64,000 nt of DNA, from contig AP018281.1 of the NCBI GenBank assembly GCA_002368355.1, forward strand, positions 3,100,001 to 3,164,000. The letters run 5' to 3'. The notes beneath the pieces were generated by a model. That model was not told the DNA's origin. It ran no database searches and worked only from the letters and a program-made list of their open reading frames with translations. Positions 21,382 to 30,750 of the stretch are shown here, in pieces. Numbering within the stretch: the stretch's first letter is position 1; every line of letters begins with the position of its first letter. Source of the DNA: Chondrocystis sp. NIES-4102. GTDB taxonomy: Bacteria; Cyanobacteriota; Cyanobacteriia; Cyanobacteriales; Xenococcaceae. Position numbers and translations under genes: made by a program.

Positions 21382-22686
21382 TTAATTTATAGTTGCCAAA
21401 TTTTCTTTTAATGATTGCTCAATAATATCCACCGCCATTTTTAAACCATTAGTATTTTGTATTTCTTGTTTTATTTTCGCTGCATTAAGACGATAAATAT
21501 CATTACTTATTACTTCATTAATTACTCTACTAATTTGAGCAACACTGGCATTACGACTGATAACTTTTCCTGTTTTTGTCCATTCAATTCTTGCAGCAAC
21601 CCCTGGTTGATCATGTGCTATAGGTATTGCCACCATCGGCACACCGTTAGTTAAACACTCTAAAACTGTATTCAAACCAGCATGAGTAATACAAAGACTT
21701 GCCCGTTTTAATATTTCTAGTTGGGGTGTATAGGCAAGAGCGATCGCGTCTTGAGGCAATTTATTTAAACTATTTATGGTTTTTGGTATTTGTTTATTTC
21801 CTAGGGATATAATTAGTTGATAATCTTTAAAATTTATACAAGCTTGAGCTATCTTTTTAAATATACTATATACAGAATTTTGCAAAGTTCCTAATAAAGC
21901 GTAAATAATCGGTTTTCCATTTAACTTTTCATAGGGAAAATCAATATGTTGACGAATTTTAGGATTATTAAATGGTGCAGTGAAATAAAAATTGTTAGTT
22001 AAATATGGGCGGGGAAATTCAAAACTACTTGGCTGTTGTGAAATTGTTGCTATATCTGACCAAAGGTTAGCAATATAATTTTTATCGAAAGCAGATAAGT
22101 AGGGAGGGATTTTATTTTCTTCTCTATATTTTTTAATTGAGTTAGTTATACTAATTGATTTTAAGGTTATATATAAATATCCAGCGTAATTTCTTAATAT
22201 CCCTATTTTAGAATAATTAGGTTGCCATCCTATCAATGCTGGCGGAAGATTACGACTTGGATTTAACATTAGTGCGTTACAAATATTGATCATCGGTAAC
22301 TGCACATAATCAGCAATAGTTCTACCTTCTATTACAGATTGATCGATTAATAAAGCATTGCATCCAACAGATTTTATTTTATTTGGTAGAATATTTAAAT
22401 TTAATTTTGCTAATATTTTCATTACTTCTATATAGTAATCATTAGCTTGCCAACCTGAAAAATATGACAATGTTTGTAATTGAGAATCTATTATTTCTCC
22501 CTGCTTTTTACTACAAATAGGAATTGTTTTAATCCCTAACTTATTAATGTAAGAGAAATTATTGCTTGTGTGATAATTAAATAATGTAACTTGATGTCCT
22601 CTTTGTTTTATTTCCAAAGCTAAAGACAGCATGGGATTAAGATGTCCTGTTAATGGTGGACAAATCAATCCAAAATGATAATTCAT
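21382..22686 (-). CDS. GT1-family glycosyltransferase (UGT / MGT type)
   Basis: This 434-residue enzyme has the N-terminal acceptor domain start FGLICPPLTGHLNPMLSLA and the donor-binding signature CITHAGLNTVLE followed by GVPMVAIPIAHDQPGVAAR. These are typical of UDP-sugar GT-B transferases that glycosylate lipophilic acceptors such as sterols, macrolides or carotenoids. In a cyanobacterium a zeaxanthin/myxoxanthophyll-like acceptor is possible, but there are no carotenoid genes here. It is transcribed from a minus-strand start 98 bases downstream of the AraC regulator. The frameshifted FkbM methyltransferase follows it. Confidence 0.85.
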   Translation of the reverse strand: MNYHFGLICPPLTGHLNPMLSLALEIKQRGHQVTLFNYHTSNNFSYINKLGIKTIPICSKKQGEIIDSQLQTLSYFSGWQANDYYIEVMKILAKLNLNILPNKIKSVGCNALLIDQSVIEGRTIADYVQLPMINICNALMLNPSRNLPPALIGWQPNYSKIGILRNYAGYLYITLKSISITNSIKKYREENKIPPYLSAFDKNYIANLWSDIATISQQPSSFEFPRPYLTNNFYFTAPFNNPKIRQHIDFPYEKLNGKPIIYALLGTLQNSVYSIFKKIAQACINFKDYQLIISLGNKQIPKTINSLNKLPQDAIALAYTPQLEILKRASLCITHAGLNTVLECLTNGVPMVAIPIAHDQPGVAARIEWTKTGKVISRNASVAQISRVINEVISNDIYRLNAAKIKQEIQNTNGLKMAVDIIEQSLKENLATIN

Positions 22687-22784
22687 TTTATTTATGTTAC
22701 AGTGCGACGTTTTTTATAGTAAAGCGTAACTACTTATAAATCAAATTATTTTCTATTAGTAATAAAAACTTATAAATTGCATGG

Positions 22785-23675
22785 CTAAACTTTTGAAGGA
22801 TTAACTTGATAATAGTTACGAAAACGCGCAGCAAAACGTGAGGAAGATTGATAACCGCAAGCTAAGGCTACTTCTGATACTGTATATTTGTTTTCCTGTA
22901 ACAATCTCATGGCTTTCTTCATTCTTTCTTGAGTTAAGATTTCACCAAAGTTTAAATTATAGGATTTTAATTGACGTTTTAATGTAGATACACTGACGTT
23001 TAGTTTTTGCGCCACTATAGCAGTAGACCAAGGTAAAGATAAATCCTGAGCAATTATATATATAATGTGGGTGGGTAAATTAGGATTAATAAGCTGGATA
23101 AATTCCCCTTGCTGTTGGAAGATTAGTAAAATAACTTCTATAAGACGATGTTGATGAAGATAGCAGTTATTATCTATGGCATTATCTATAATATTTTTTA
23201 CTAGATAGATAAAAGATTGTTGCAATTGAGGTGTCAGAGGAATATCTAGTTTGATTTTGTTACTAGGTTTATCTGAAAGATGATTTACTAATTCAGGATA
23301 AGCTTGTTTAATTCTGGTGATTAAATTGTCTGCAAGTTCTAAAACTAATGCTATATAATTATGGGAATTAGAATCAGGTTGATTAATTACATCTAAAGCA
23401 AGGTATCGGGGTACAAAAAACAAATCTCCTGCTTGAAAAATATATTCTTCCTCACCTAAATAAATAGTTTTAATACCCTGTAAAACTACTACAATTATCG
23501 GCTGATCTAATTTTATATTGCGCAAACACTGTTGATAACGCACAATAAGCTTAGTCAGAGTTGCCAACTGTTGAATTGATACCGCTTCAGTAACAATTAC
23601 AGTGTCTGGTTTGCAGCTATTAATTATACTAAGTAGTTGCTGTTGAAAATAAAGCTTTCCATCTGATGCTTTCAT
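22785..23675 (-). CDS. AraC-family transcriptional regulator
   Basis: The product has 296 residues. The C-terminal 95 residues hold the double helix-turn-helix, with STAIVAQKLNVSVSTLKRQL and VSEVALACGYQSSSRFAARF as the two recognition segments. The N-terminal part contains a cupin-like sensor segment (GIKTIYLGEEEYIFQAGDLFFVPR), which usually binds a small effector. Its neighbours suggest control of the downstream glycosyltransferase and perhaps the NblA-like gene upstream; this is inference from position alone. Confidence 0.88.
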   Translation of the reverse strand: MKASDGKLYFQQQLLSIINSCKPDTVIVTEAVSIQQLATLTKLIVRYQQCLRNIKLDQPIIVVVLQGIKTIYLGEEEYIFQAGDLFFVPRYLALDVINQPDSNSHNYIALVLELADNLITRIKQAYPELVNHLSDKPSNKIKLDIPLTPQLQQSFIYLVKNIIDNAIDNNCYLHQHRLIEVILLIFQQQGEFIQLINPNLPTHIIYIIAQDLSLPWSTAIVAQKLNVSVSTLKRQLKSYNLNFGEILTQERMKKAMRLLQENKYTVSEVALACGYQSSSRFAARFRNYYQVNPSKV

Positions 23676-23731
23676 GCACCTGATTATAGCAAAGAAGATG
23701 AGTCAAACAAGCGATCGCCGATTATTAAGCC

Positions 23732-23920
23732 TTAAAGTGATTTTCTCATCAAACCTCTAATAACATTATCCTTGACCATCAGTAATTTAGAAGCTTCAAT
23801 TAAAAGCGATCGCATATCTTCCAAATTCATTGTTTCTAGAGATTCTTCAAAGATCCTCATCTTGAATTCTTGTTCTAAACTTAAATCTAAATCGAGGCTA
23901 AAGTTCGGATCAGGTAACAT
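23732..23920 (-). CDS. nblA: NblA/Ycf18-family phycobilisome degradation protein
   Basis: This 62-residue protein has the NblA core: LSLEQEFKMRIFEE, a central helix MNLEDMRSLL, and a second helix LMVKDNVIRGLM. NblA dimers tag phycobilisome subunits for degradation by Clp protease under nutrient stress. The N-terminus (MLPDPNFSLDLDL) is a few residues longer than in classical NblA, and the C-terminal helix differs, so this may be a paralogue with a distinct target. A GGAG element lies about 12 bases before the ATG. The 570 bases upstream (23921-24493) hold no other gene; I find no clear NtcA site (GTA-N8-TAC). Confidence 0.78.
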   Translation of the reverse strand: MLPDPNFSLDLDLSLEQEFKMRIFEESLETMNLEDMRSLLIEASKLLMVKDNVIRGLMRKSL

Positions 23921-24054
23921 AATTATAAGTCTCCGTGAAAAACTATAGTAGTTTTAAATTAAACATTCCTTCGATCTGTCATAGTTAAGCAGCTAAACGG
24001 TATAATATTCCCACTGATACATAACTAAGGAAAGCAAATAATAAATAATAATCT

Positions 24055-24083
24055 GGTGCAAAAAATACACAACATTTTGCGCC
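24055..24083. other. Nine-base inverted repeat in the nblA upstream region
   Basis: The arms ggtgcaaaa (24055-24063) and ttttgcgcc (24075-24083) pair over nine positions with one G-T. The loop is 11 bases. No T run follows on either strand, so it is not a standard terminator. It lies about 135 bases upstream of the nblA start, within a long non-coding region, and could be a protein-binding dyad or an RNA structure. Confidence 0.4.
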
Positions 24084-24493
24084 TGAGTTGCTAATTAATA
24101 TTTCATTGGTCTAACTAAAACTATAAATTTTTAGGTATAAATACTTAAGAAAATATCTAATCAGTTTTTATGTAAACTTTGTTGAATTAATAGCTGCCAG
24201 AATTATTTACTTACAAACTTACTTCTTGCTTTCTTTTGATAATATCTAAATAAGATATAAGTTAACTTCTATCAGAAGACATACAATGTTAATTTATTTT
24301 GTTAACTATTTACTTTTTGTCTGAAATACTTTCAATAAATATTAAAAACAAATTTCCATCTCAAGATAGATTAGATAATAACCCGCAAAGACTAAATGAT
24401 AGCTAGTTATTTTCACTCTTTAGTTAGATACCAGTTAATTATATACAGTGTTATTAATTTATTAAAAGTATAAATAAAGACTGAGGCAAAATA

Positions 24494-24868
24494 ATGTTAT
24501 CTAATAGATTAAACAACTGGTTTAAATCTTCAATCCGTATAGTATTAACAGTTGTAGTATGCGGTTTACTCTTTATTTCTAATACATTTGTAGCCCAAGC
24601 AGACACTAATACTAGTAGTCCTACTGCTAGCAGACAAAGTGATCCTAGAGAAGGAGAAGTTAGCCTCAATAAAATTCAGGCTAAAACCGATGCTGTTGCC
24701 AAATCTAACCCCAGAGGTATTGAGGAAATCACTAAAGAAGCTCAAAAAGGATTAAACGCTGTGCAAGGCGGTGCAGATCTAGATAAAATGATTTCACCTG
24801 AAGATGCTCAAGGTGCAACTACAATTGAAGAACAAGCAAATAACCTACTTGATAATATAGGTAGATAA
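24494..24868 (+). CDS. Small exported protein, low-temperature-induced-protein-like
   Basis: The 124-residue product has a signal peptide (basic start to about residue 37, cleavage near AQA). A polar, low-complexity mature part follows, with SLNKIQAKTDAVAKSNPRGI, GGADLDKMISPEDAQGAT and a C-terminal LLDNIG. This pattern matches a small cyanobacterial family often annotated as low-temperature-induced. The function is not known. A strong hairpin terminator follows. Confidence 0.65.
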   Translation: MLSNRLNNWFKSSIRIVLTVVVCGLLFISNTFVAQADTNTSSPTASRQSDPREGEVSLNKIQAKTDAVAKSNPRGIEEITKEAQKGLNAVQGGADLDKMISPEDAQGATTIEEQANNLLDNIGR

Positions 24869-24913
24869 GCAATTTAATCGTATTATAGCCATCACAACTT
24901 ACCTTGCAAAATA

Positions 24914-24959
24914 ATTCCTGACTGTTAAACTCTGGTTATGAGAAAAGTCAGGAATTTTT
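24914..24959 (+). terminator. Rho-independent terminator after the small exported protein
   Basis: A perfect ten-base stem (24914-24923 with 24946-24955) with a 22-base loop is followed by a T run. It lies 45 bases past the stop codon at 24868 and 40 bases before the next start. Confidence 0.8.
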
Positions 24960-24998
24960 GCTATTAACCTAGAAATAATTTTCAGCAGCTTAGTTAAT

Positions 24999-26012
24999 AT
25001 GAGTCTACCAAATTCTTTAGAGAATCTTATATCATCTGTAATTGCTACGGTAAACAGTATAAATCAAACCGTAGGAGAACAAGTACATGAATTTGTCGAA
25101 AAAACTACAGTATCTACAGGTGAAACTTTAGCTTCAATTGCTGCTAATCCTTTAGTCACTTCTCTAGATAAGGTGATTGGTTTAACTGGGCTGACACCTT
25201 TTTTAGGACAAGTAGATGCCAATAAGATTCAAGCGACAGTAAACCAAGTTAAAGCAAGATATCCTCAAGAAAGCTCAAGTCAAATTGCCCATCGTCTAAT
25301 TGTCGAAAAGACTTGGCAAGGGGGGCGTTTAGGGTTGATCACTAATATAATTCCACCGATCGCAGCGTTATTTTTAGGTATAGAATTGATCGCCACTACC
25401 AAACTGCAAACTGAAATGGTGTATGAGATTGCAGCAGCATACGGCTTGGATTTAAATGCACCAGCTAGAAGAGGAGAAATATTAGCTATCTTTGGTTTAT
25501 CTTTGGGGGCAGATGTTTTTAAAACAGGCTTAAGTTTTGTAGAAATCATTCCTGGTATTGGTGCGGTTGTTGGGGCTTCGACTAATGCAGCCTTGTTATA
25601 TGTATTAGGGCAAACTGCTTGTCGTTACTATGAAAATAAATCACAACCACAATCTATCCTAGAACAAAAAGTTAATTACGATTGGCAGATAGCTTTGGAG
25701 CAGACTAAAATTATAGATTGTATAGTGACATATATGATCAAAGTTAGCTATCCACAACAAAACTGGGGAGAAATTTTACCTGTAGTCAACACAGTTGCTC
25801 CTGATCGCGTTGAAGCTATTAAGTCTAATTTAGAACAACCTCAATCGTTAGAAACTCTCTTAAATCAATTATCTCCTGATTTTGCTCCTTTGGCTCTAGC
25901 TAGATGTTACGAAATTGCTAAATCGAAAGGCGAAGTAACTATTGCCGAACAAGAAATTTTAAATCAGATTGCCATTAAGTTTAATTTAGATTTGTCTAAG
26001 TTACAACAATAA
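24999..26012 (+). CDS. DUF697/EcsC-like membrane-associated protein with TerB-like tail
   Basis: This 337-residue protein has a hydrophobic central region (about 108-210). GRLGLITNIIPPIAALFLGIE, an FGLSLGADVF segment and IIPGIGAVVGASTNAALLYVLG form the helical bundle seen in DUF697 or EcsC proteins. In many bacteria this module is fused to a GTPase, but no GTPase domain is present here. The last 90 residues (EIAKSKGEVTIAEQEIL) resemble a TerB-like helical domain. The function is unknown; a membrane-proximal stress role is possible. It precedes the histidine kinase gene by 86 bases. Confidence 0.65.
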   Translation: MSLPNSLENLISSVIATVNSINQTVGEQVHEFVEKTTVSTGETLASIAANPLVTSLDKVIGLTGLTPFLGQVDANKIQATVNQVKARYPQESSSQIAHRLIVEKTWQGGRLGLITNIIPPIAALFLGIELIATTKLQTEMVYEIAAAYGLDLNAPARRGEILAIFGLSLGADVFKTGLSFVEIIPGIGAVVGASTNAALLYVLGQTACRYYENKSQPQSILEQKVNYDWQIALEQTKIIDCIVTYMIKVSYPQQNWGEILPVVNTVAPDRVEAIKSNLEQPQSLETLLNQLSPDFAPLALARCYEIAKSKGEVTIAEQEILNQIAIKFNLDLSKLQQ

Positions 26013-26098
26013 ATAAGTGTTTTAGCAATCATGATGAGGGGGTCGGGACGCAAAACCTTATTTACTAGCACCATCTCAACTTTTTAATATTAATCTCA

Positions 26099-28237
26099 AT
26101 GAGCGTTCTCCCATGTACCATTTTAATTATTGATAATGATTTTGCAGATCGAAAAATACATTGTCAATATCTAAGCCTGGAAACAGCTAATGACTATCGG
26201 ATATTTGAGGCAGCATCAGCAGTAGAGGCTTGGGAATATTTAAGATCAATTCAAGTTGACTTAATTGTAATTGATTACCTACTTCCTGATCTCGATGGTT
26301 TAAAGTTTATTGCCCAATTAAAAGCAAAAACCAAGAAGATGCCATCAATGATTATGTTAACTGGTTTTGGCAATGAGGCGATCGCAGTAGAAGCTATGAA
26401 AGCAGGTTTTAGCGATTATTTAGTTAAAAGCACTTTAACTTCAGAAGTTTTAATTACTGCCGTCAATAAAGCACTGCAAAAAGACTATTTACAAACCCTG
26501 TTAAATAAAAGTCATAAGCAACAACAGTTAATTGCTGAAATTGCCCTAAGAATTCGTCAGTCATTAGATCTACAGCAAATATTGGATACTGCCGTCCGAG
26601 AAGTACAAATTTTACTCAACTGCGATCGCGTAGTTATTTACCAATTTGAGCCAGATATGAGTGGTAAAGTGGTAGCAGAATCAGTAAAACCTGGGTGGAG
26701 AAAATCTTTAGGCGAGAAGATTAATGATACTTGTTTTAGAGATCAAGGTGCAGGTAGATACACTAGGGGAGAAACTTTAGCTGTTGATAATATTTATCAA
26801 TCTCGACTATCTAAATGTCATATCAAGCTTTTAGAGCAATTTCAGGTAAAAGCTAATGCTGTCGTGCCAATTTTACTAACCTCTTCATATTTACCTTCTG
26901 GAAAAGGTAATCTTTGGGGACTATTGATTACTCATCAATGTATTAGTAGTCGTAACTGGCAGTCAGATGAAATAGAATTATTAGATAAATTATCAGTCCA
27001 ATTAGCGATCGCTATTCAACAGGCAGAATTATTAAGCAGTTTACAGCAAGAATTAGATAATCGCCAGAAGTTGGAAGCCCAAGTGAAACGATTAGCTCAA
27101 GTTTTAGAAGCATCTGAAGATTATATAGGTCTTGCAACTGTAGAAGGGCAGATAATCTGGAATAATCCTCGTTTGCAACAGTTGGTTAATTATAATCAGG
27201 ATATTAACTTAGATAAACTCTCGATTGCCGATTATCATCCTTCTTGGGCATTCAAACTAATTAAAGAACAAGGTTTGCCTACTGCACTAACTCAAGGTAA
27301 TTGGTTGGGAGAAACCGCTCTTTTAAGGGCAGATGGTGAGGAGATACCAGTTTCCCAATTAATTTTGGCTCATAAATCTTCAGATGGCAAAATTGAATAT
27401 ATATCCTTAGCAATGCGAGATTTAAGCCAACAAAAACAAGCGGAGGAAGCTTTAAAAGCAAGAGCAATTGAGCTTGAATGGCTAAATCGGGAATTAACAA
27501 AAATTACCTCTCTACTTAAAGAGCGTAATCGAGAATTAGATAGCTTTGCCTATGTGACTTCTCATGATTTAAAAGCACCCTTGAGAGCGATCGCCAATTT
27601 AGCTACCTGGTTGAGCGAAGATTTAGCAGGACAAATACCTGAAGAAAATCAACAGCAACTTGCCCTTATGCAATCTCGCGTAAGACGGATGGATGGTTTA
27701 ATCCAAGGTTTATTGGAATATTCGCGTGTAGGACGCAAAAAAAACCGAGCAAAAGTAGTTGATGTAGCCAATTTGCTAGCAGAGATTATTGATTCTATAT
27801 CTCCTCCTTCAGGGTTTAAAATTATTATTGCCGAATCTATGCCTATAATTAAGACTGATGTACTATTATTGGAACAAGTGTTTTCTAATCTAATTAGTAA
27901 TGCCATCAAATATCATCATTCCAACTCAGGCACAATTACAATTGAGGTAGAAGATATAGGAGAATGCTATCAGTTTGCGATCGCTGATGATGGGCCTGGC
28001 ATTTCACCTAAATATCATGAAAAAATCTTCGAGATCTTCCAAACTTTACACGCACGGGATGAGATTGAAAGTACAGGTATTGGTCTATCGATTGTTAAGA
28101 AGATAGTGGAAGGTCAAGGTGGCAGTTTGATGGTTAAATCTGATTTAGGACAGGGAGCAATATTTTATTTTACCTGGCAGAAAGATGTTTTAACTATGGA
28201 TTTATCAGAGCATACCGTAAATTTATTACTTCAATAG
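26099..28237 (+). CDS. Hybrid signalling protein: receiver, GAF, PAS, histidine kinase
   Basis: The product has 712 residues. The N-terminal receiver domain carries Asp59 (VIDYLLPDLDG) and the conserved Lys in YLVKS. A GAF domain spans about 150-315 (ILNCDRVVIYQFEPD is phytochrome-like, but no bilin cysteine is evident). A PAS domain lies around 325-450. The HisKA motif SHDLKAPLRAI has the phospho-acceptor His489, and the HATPase domain follows with NLISNAIKYH, DDGPGI and GIGLSIVKKI. The output partner is unknown; no separate response regulator is adjacent. The N-terminal receiver suggests it lies downstream in a phosphorelay. Confidence 0.9.
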   Translation: MSVLPCTILIIDNDFADRKIHCQYLSLETANDYRIFEAASAVEAWEYLRSIQVDLIVIDYLLPDLDGLKFIAQLKAKTKKMPSMIMLTGFGNEAIAVEAMKAGFSDYLVKSTLTSEVLITAVNKALQKDYLQTLLNKSHKQQQLIAEIALRIRQSLDLQQILDTAVREVQILLNCDRVVIYQFEPDMSGKVVAESVKPGWRKSLGEKINDTCFRDQGAGRYTRGETLAVDNIYQSRLSKCHIKLLEQFQVKANAVVPILLTSSYLPSGKGNLWGLLITHQCISSRNWQSDEIELLDKLSVQLAIAIQQAELLSSLQQELDNRQKLEAQVKRLAQVLEASEDYIGLATVEGQIIWNNPRLQQLVNYNQDINLDKLSIADYHPSWAFKLIKEQGLPTALTQGNWLGETALLRADGEEIPVSQLILAHKSSDGKIEYISLAMRDLSQQKQAEEALKARAIELEWLNRELTKITSLLKERNRELDSFAYVTSHDLKAPLRAIANLATWLSEDLAGQIPEENQQQLALMQSRVRRMDGLIQGLLEYSRVGRKKNRAKVVDVANLLAEIIDSISPPSGFKIIIAESMPIIKTDVLLLEQVFSNLISNAIKYHHSNSGTITIEVEDIGECYQFAIADDGPGISPKYHEKIFEIFQTLHARDEIESTGIGLSIVKKIVEGQGGSLMVKSDLGQGAIFYFTWQKDVLTMDLSEHTVNLLLQ

Positions 28238-28459
28238 TAGGGTTAACTAACTATTAGATGGGATAAAGGGCAGAGGCAGATTGAGTAATTATGTACTGTC
28301 CTATAGCTTTATTCCTAATCGCCTTAATAATAAGTCTGATGGGCAATTGAATATTCTAGTAAACCAATTGCAGGGGCAACATTTATATATACAATTACTT
28401 CACCGTCTTCAGGTATTGCAACTTGCTTGTTACCCCGTAAATTTAATCTCAAACTGAAT

Positions 28460-30508
28460 TTATTTTAGATAAGTGTAGTTATTTAGGGTACTGGCGTAAT
28501 TTTGTAACAGTTTTTGGGATTCTTCCAAAGTAATAGTATGATTCTGCAACGCAGTTTCTGTGCGACGGCGCATAGTTTCTAGCAAGTCTTCGCTATCATA
28601 CTGTACATACCCTAAGACTTCCCTAATAGTGTCTCCCTTAACCAAAGATTCCACTTTATAACCATTAGGGGTAATTCTAATATGTACCACGTTAGTATCC
28701 CCAAAAAGATTATGTAAGCTGCCCATAATTTCCTGATATGCCCCAACTAGAAACATACCTAAATAATAAGGACGTGGGTTAGGTTGATCAGCAGATTCTA
28801 TAGGATGTAACTCCAAGACATTTTTAACCTCCTTAAGGTCAATAAATTGATCCAATTTGCCATCACTATCACAAGTAATATCTGCTAAGATGCCTCTGGC
28901 AGTAGGTTTTTCATTCAGACGCTGGATAGGCATAATAGGAAAAAGCTGTTTAATCGCCCAAGCATCAGGTACAGACTGAAAAATCGAAAGATTAACATAG
29001 TAGGTAGATGACATAATTTGAGTTAGATCCTCAAAATCATCAGGTACATAATCACAGTTATCAATGATTGCTGCAATCTTAGAACAACAAGCCCAGTATA
29101 ATTGTTCAGCCATCGCCCGTTCAGCTAAACTTAAATATCCAAAGTTAAATAAACTTAAGGCTTCCTGTTTAAATTCGATCGCATCGTTGTAGCTTTCTTG
29201 AACATTAGTCTGATCGATGGATAAATATGTATCCCAAAAATTACGAATAATCAAAGAAGCACCCTCTGATGGTGCATCAGCAATTAAAGTTGGAACAGTG
29301 CTAGTTCCCAAAACATCAAAAATCAATACAGATTGATGGGCTGCGATCGCTCTACCACTTTCACTCACAATTGTTGGTACAGCTACTTGAGCCTGCTCAC
29401 AAGCATCTTTAATTTGTGCCACAATATCATTAGCATAATTCTGCATATTGTAGTTTTTAGAAGCATGGAAGTTAGTTTTAGAACCGTCGTAATCTACAGC
29501 TAAACCGCCCCCCACATCAAGATATTGCATTTTTGCACCCAACTTGACTAACTGAACATAAATTTGGCTAGCCTCACGGATGGCATTTTTAATTACACCA
29601 ATGGCAGAGATTTGAGATCCAATATGAAAGTGTAATAATTGTAGACAATCGAGTTTATTAGCTGTTGCGAGTTTTCTTACTACCTGGAGAATCTCAGTAA
29701 TTGTTAAGCCAAATTTAGCGCGCTCGCCTGTGGAATTACCCCATCTGCCTATGCCCTTCGTATCTAATTTGGCACGTACTCCCAAAATAGGCTCAATTTC
29801 TAATTCTTGGCTAATTTCCAAGACTAAATCAAGTTCTTGAGGCTGTTCAATAATGATTAATGGTTTTTGCCCCAGTTTGATAGCTAATAAGGCAGTTTCG
29901 ATGTATTCACGATCTTTATACCCATTGCACATTAATAAGGGTTGAACAGTATCAGATTCCGATTCTAAACTTGCCAAAGCAATAATTAATTCAGGCTTAG
30001 AACCTGCTTCTAAACCAAAGTGATAAGATTTCCCGTGATGTACTAAAGCCTCAATCAAATGACGATTTTGATTACATTTGATCGGAAAAACCCCTTGATA
30101 TTTACCTGCATAATCATAACGAGCGATCGCTTGTTCCATACAACCTTGTAATCTCGTCATTCTGTCAGCTAAAATGTCAGGAAAACGAATTAATAAGGGC
30201 AACTCAAGATTGCGCTTTTTTAAAGACTCTACCAATTCAGCTAAATCGAGACAACTATGATCATTGCCTTGAGGGGAAACAGTGACATTACCCAGTCTGT
30301 TGATTCCAAAATATGGTTCTCCCCAACCTTCAATATTGTATAACTTGACGCTATCTTCTATTGTCCAGTCACAGATTACTTCGCCGTAAAACGACGAAGC
30401 CTGCTGTGACCGTTGGTCCGAATTATTTTCCGATATAAATTCCGAGTTTACTACTACATTCTGGGATTCTGGAGACAACTGACTTGATTTAGACTGGCTA
30501 TTGACCAT
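28460..30508 (-). CDS. speA: Biosynthetic arginine decarboxylase
   Basis: SpeA converts arginine to agmatine for polyamine synthesis, using pyridoxal phosphate. In the 682-residue protein the PLP lysine lies in FPIKCNQN (Lys144). The alpha/beta-barrel continues with LLHFHIGSQI, YLDVGGGLAVDYDG and IVSESGRA, and the C-terminal beta domain with GMFLVGAYQEIMG. The N-terminal 45 residues are a polar extension rich in Ser and Gln, common in cyanobacterial homologues. Length fits the SpeA family (about 630-690). It diverges from the aldolase gene. Confidence 0.95.
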   Translation of the reverse strand: MVNSQSKSSQLSPESQNVVVNSEFISENNSDQRSQQASSFYGEVICDWTIEDSVKLYNIEGWGEPYFGINRLGNVTVSPQGNDHSCLDLAELVESLKKRNLELPLLIRFPDILADRMTRLQGCMEQAIARYDYAGKYQGVFPIKCNQNRHLIEALVHHGKSYHFGLEAGSKPELIIALASLESESDTVQPLLMCNGYKDREYIETALLAIKLGQKPLIIIEQPQELDLVLEISQELEIEPILGVRAKLDTKGIGRWGNSTGERAKFGLTITEILQVVRKLATANKLDCLQLLHFHIGSQISAIGVIKNAIREASQIYVQLVKLGAKMQYLDVGGGLAVDYDGSKTNFHASKNYNMQNYANDIVAQIKDACEQAQVAVPTIVSESGRAIAAHQSVLIFDVLGTSTVPTLIADAPSEGASLIIRNFWDTYLSIDQTNVQESYNDAIEFKQEALSLFNFGYLSLAERAMAEQLYWACCSKIAAIIDNCDYVPDDFEDLTQIMSSTYYVNLSIFQSVPDAWAIKQLFPIMPIQRLNEKPTARGILADITCDSDGKLDQFIDLKEVKNVLELHPIESADQPNPRPYYLGMFLVGAYQEIMGSLHNLFGDTNVVHIRITPNGYKVESLVKGDTIREVLGYVQYDSEDLLETMRRRTETALQNHTITLEESQKLLQNYASTLNNYTYLK

Positions 30509-30679
30509 TAGGCTGCAATTAAAACAAAATACATATTACTTTAATTAATTTAACTTAATTCTTTGATTGATCATCTTTAAAATGCGCCTGAAATATAACA
30601 CGATACAAAAGCAATAAAATCCAGATTTTAAAAGAAAATGGTAAATTAGATTAGTAGAGATGTAAAAAATATCTTAAGA

Positions 30680-30717
30680 TTGACAAGTAAGAAGTTCAAC
30701 TTTCTTAAAAACTTACT
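30680..30717 (+). promoter_or_regulatory. TTGACA element with nested dyads upstream of the aldolase gene
   Basis: TTGACA lies at 30680-30685. A dyad taagaagtt...actttctta follows at 30688-30707, and an outer pair agtaag/cttact spans 30686-30691 and 30712-30717. A ten-base palindrome atcttaagat precedes it at 30671-30680. This may be the promoter region with an operator, but the -10 box is weak (tcttaa at 30703-30708) and the start site is not known. Confidence 0.35.
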
Positions 30718-30750
30718 ATTTGACAAAAATATAAATTAGGGAGAATATAT

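Noticed and set aside
24001-24120. NtcA site upstream of nblA
   Set aside because: The GTA and TAC halves present are about 15 bases apart instead of the required eight.
28300-28459. A start-less minus-strand open frame after speA reading NLRGNKQVAIPEDGEVIVYI then continuing for about 20 codons
   Set aside because: It has no ATG and I know no matching family. It could be a decayed 3' end, but I cannot support a call.
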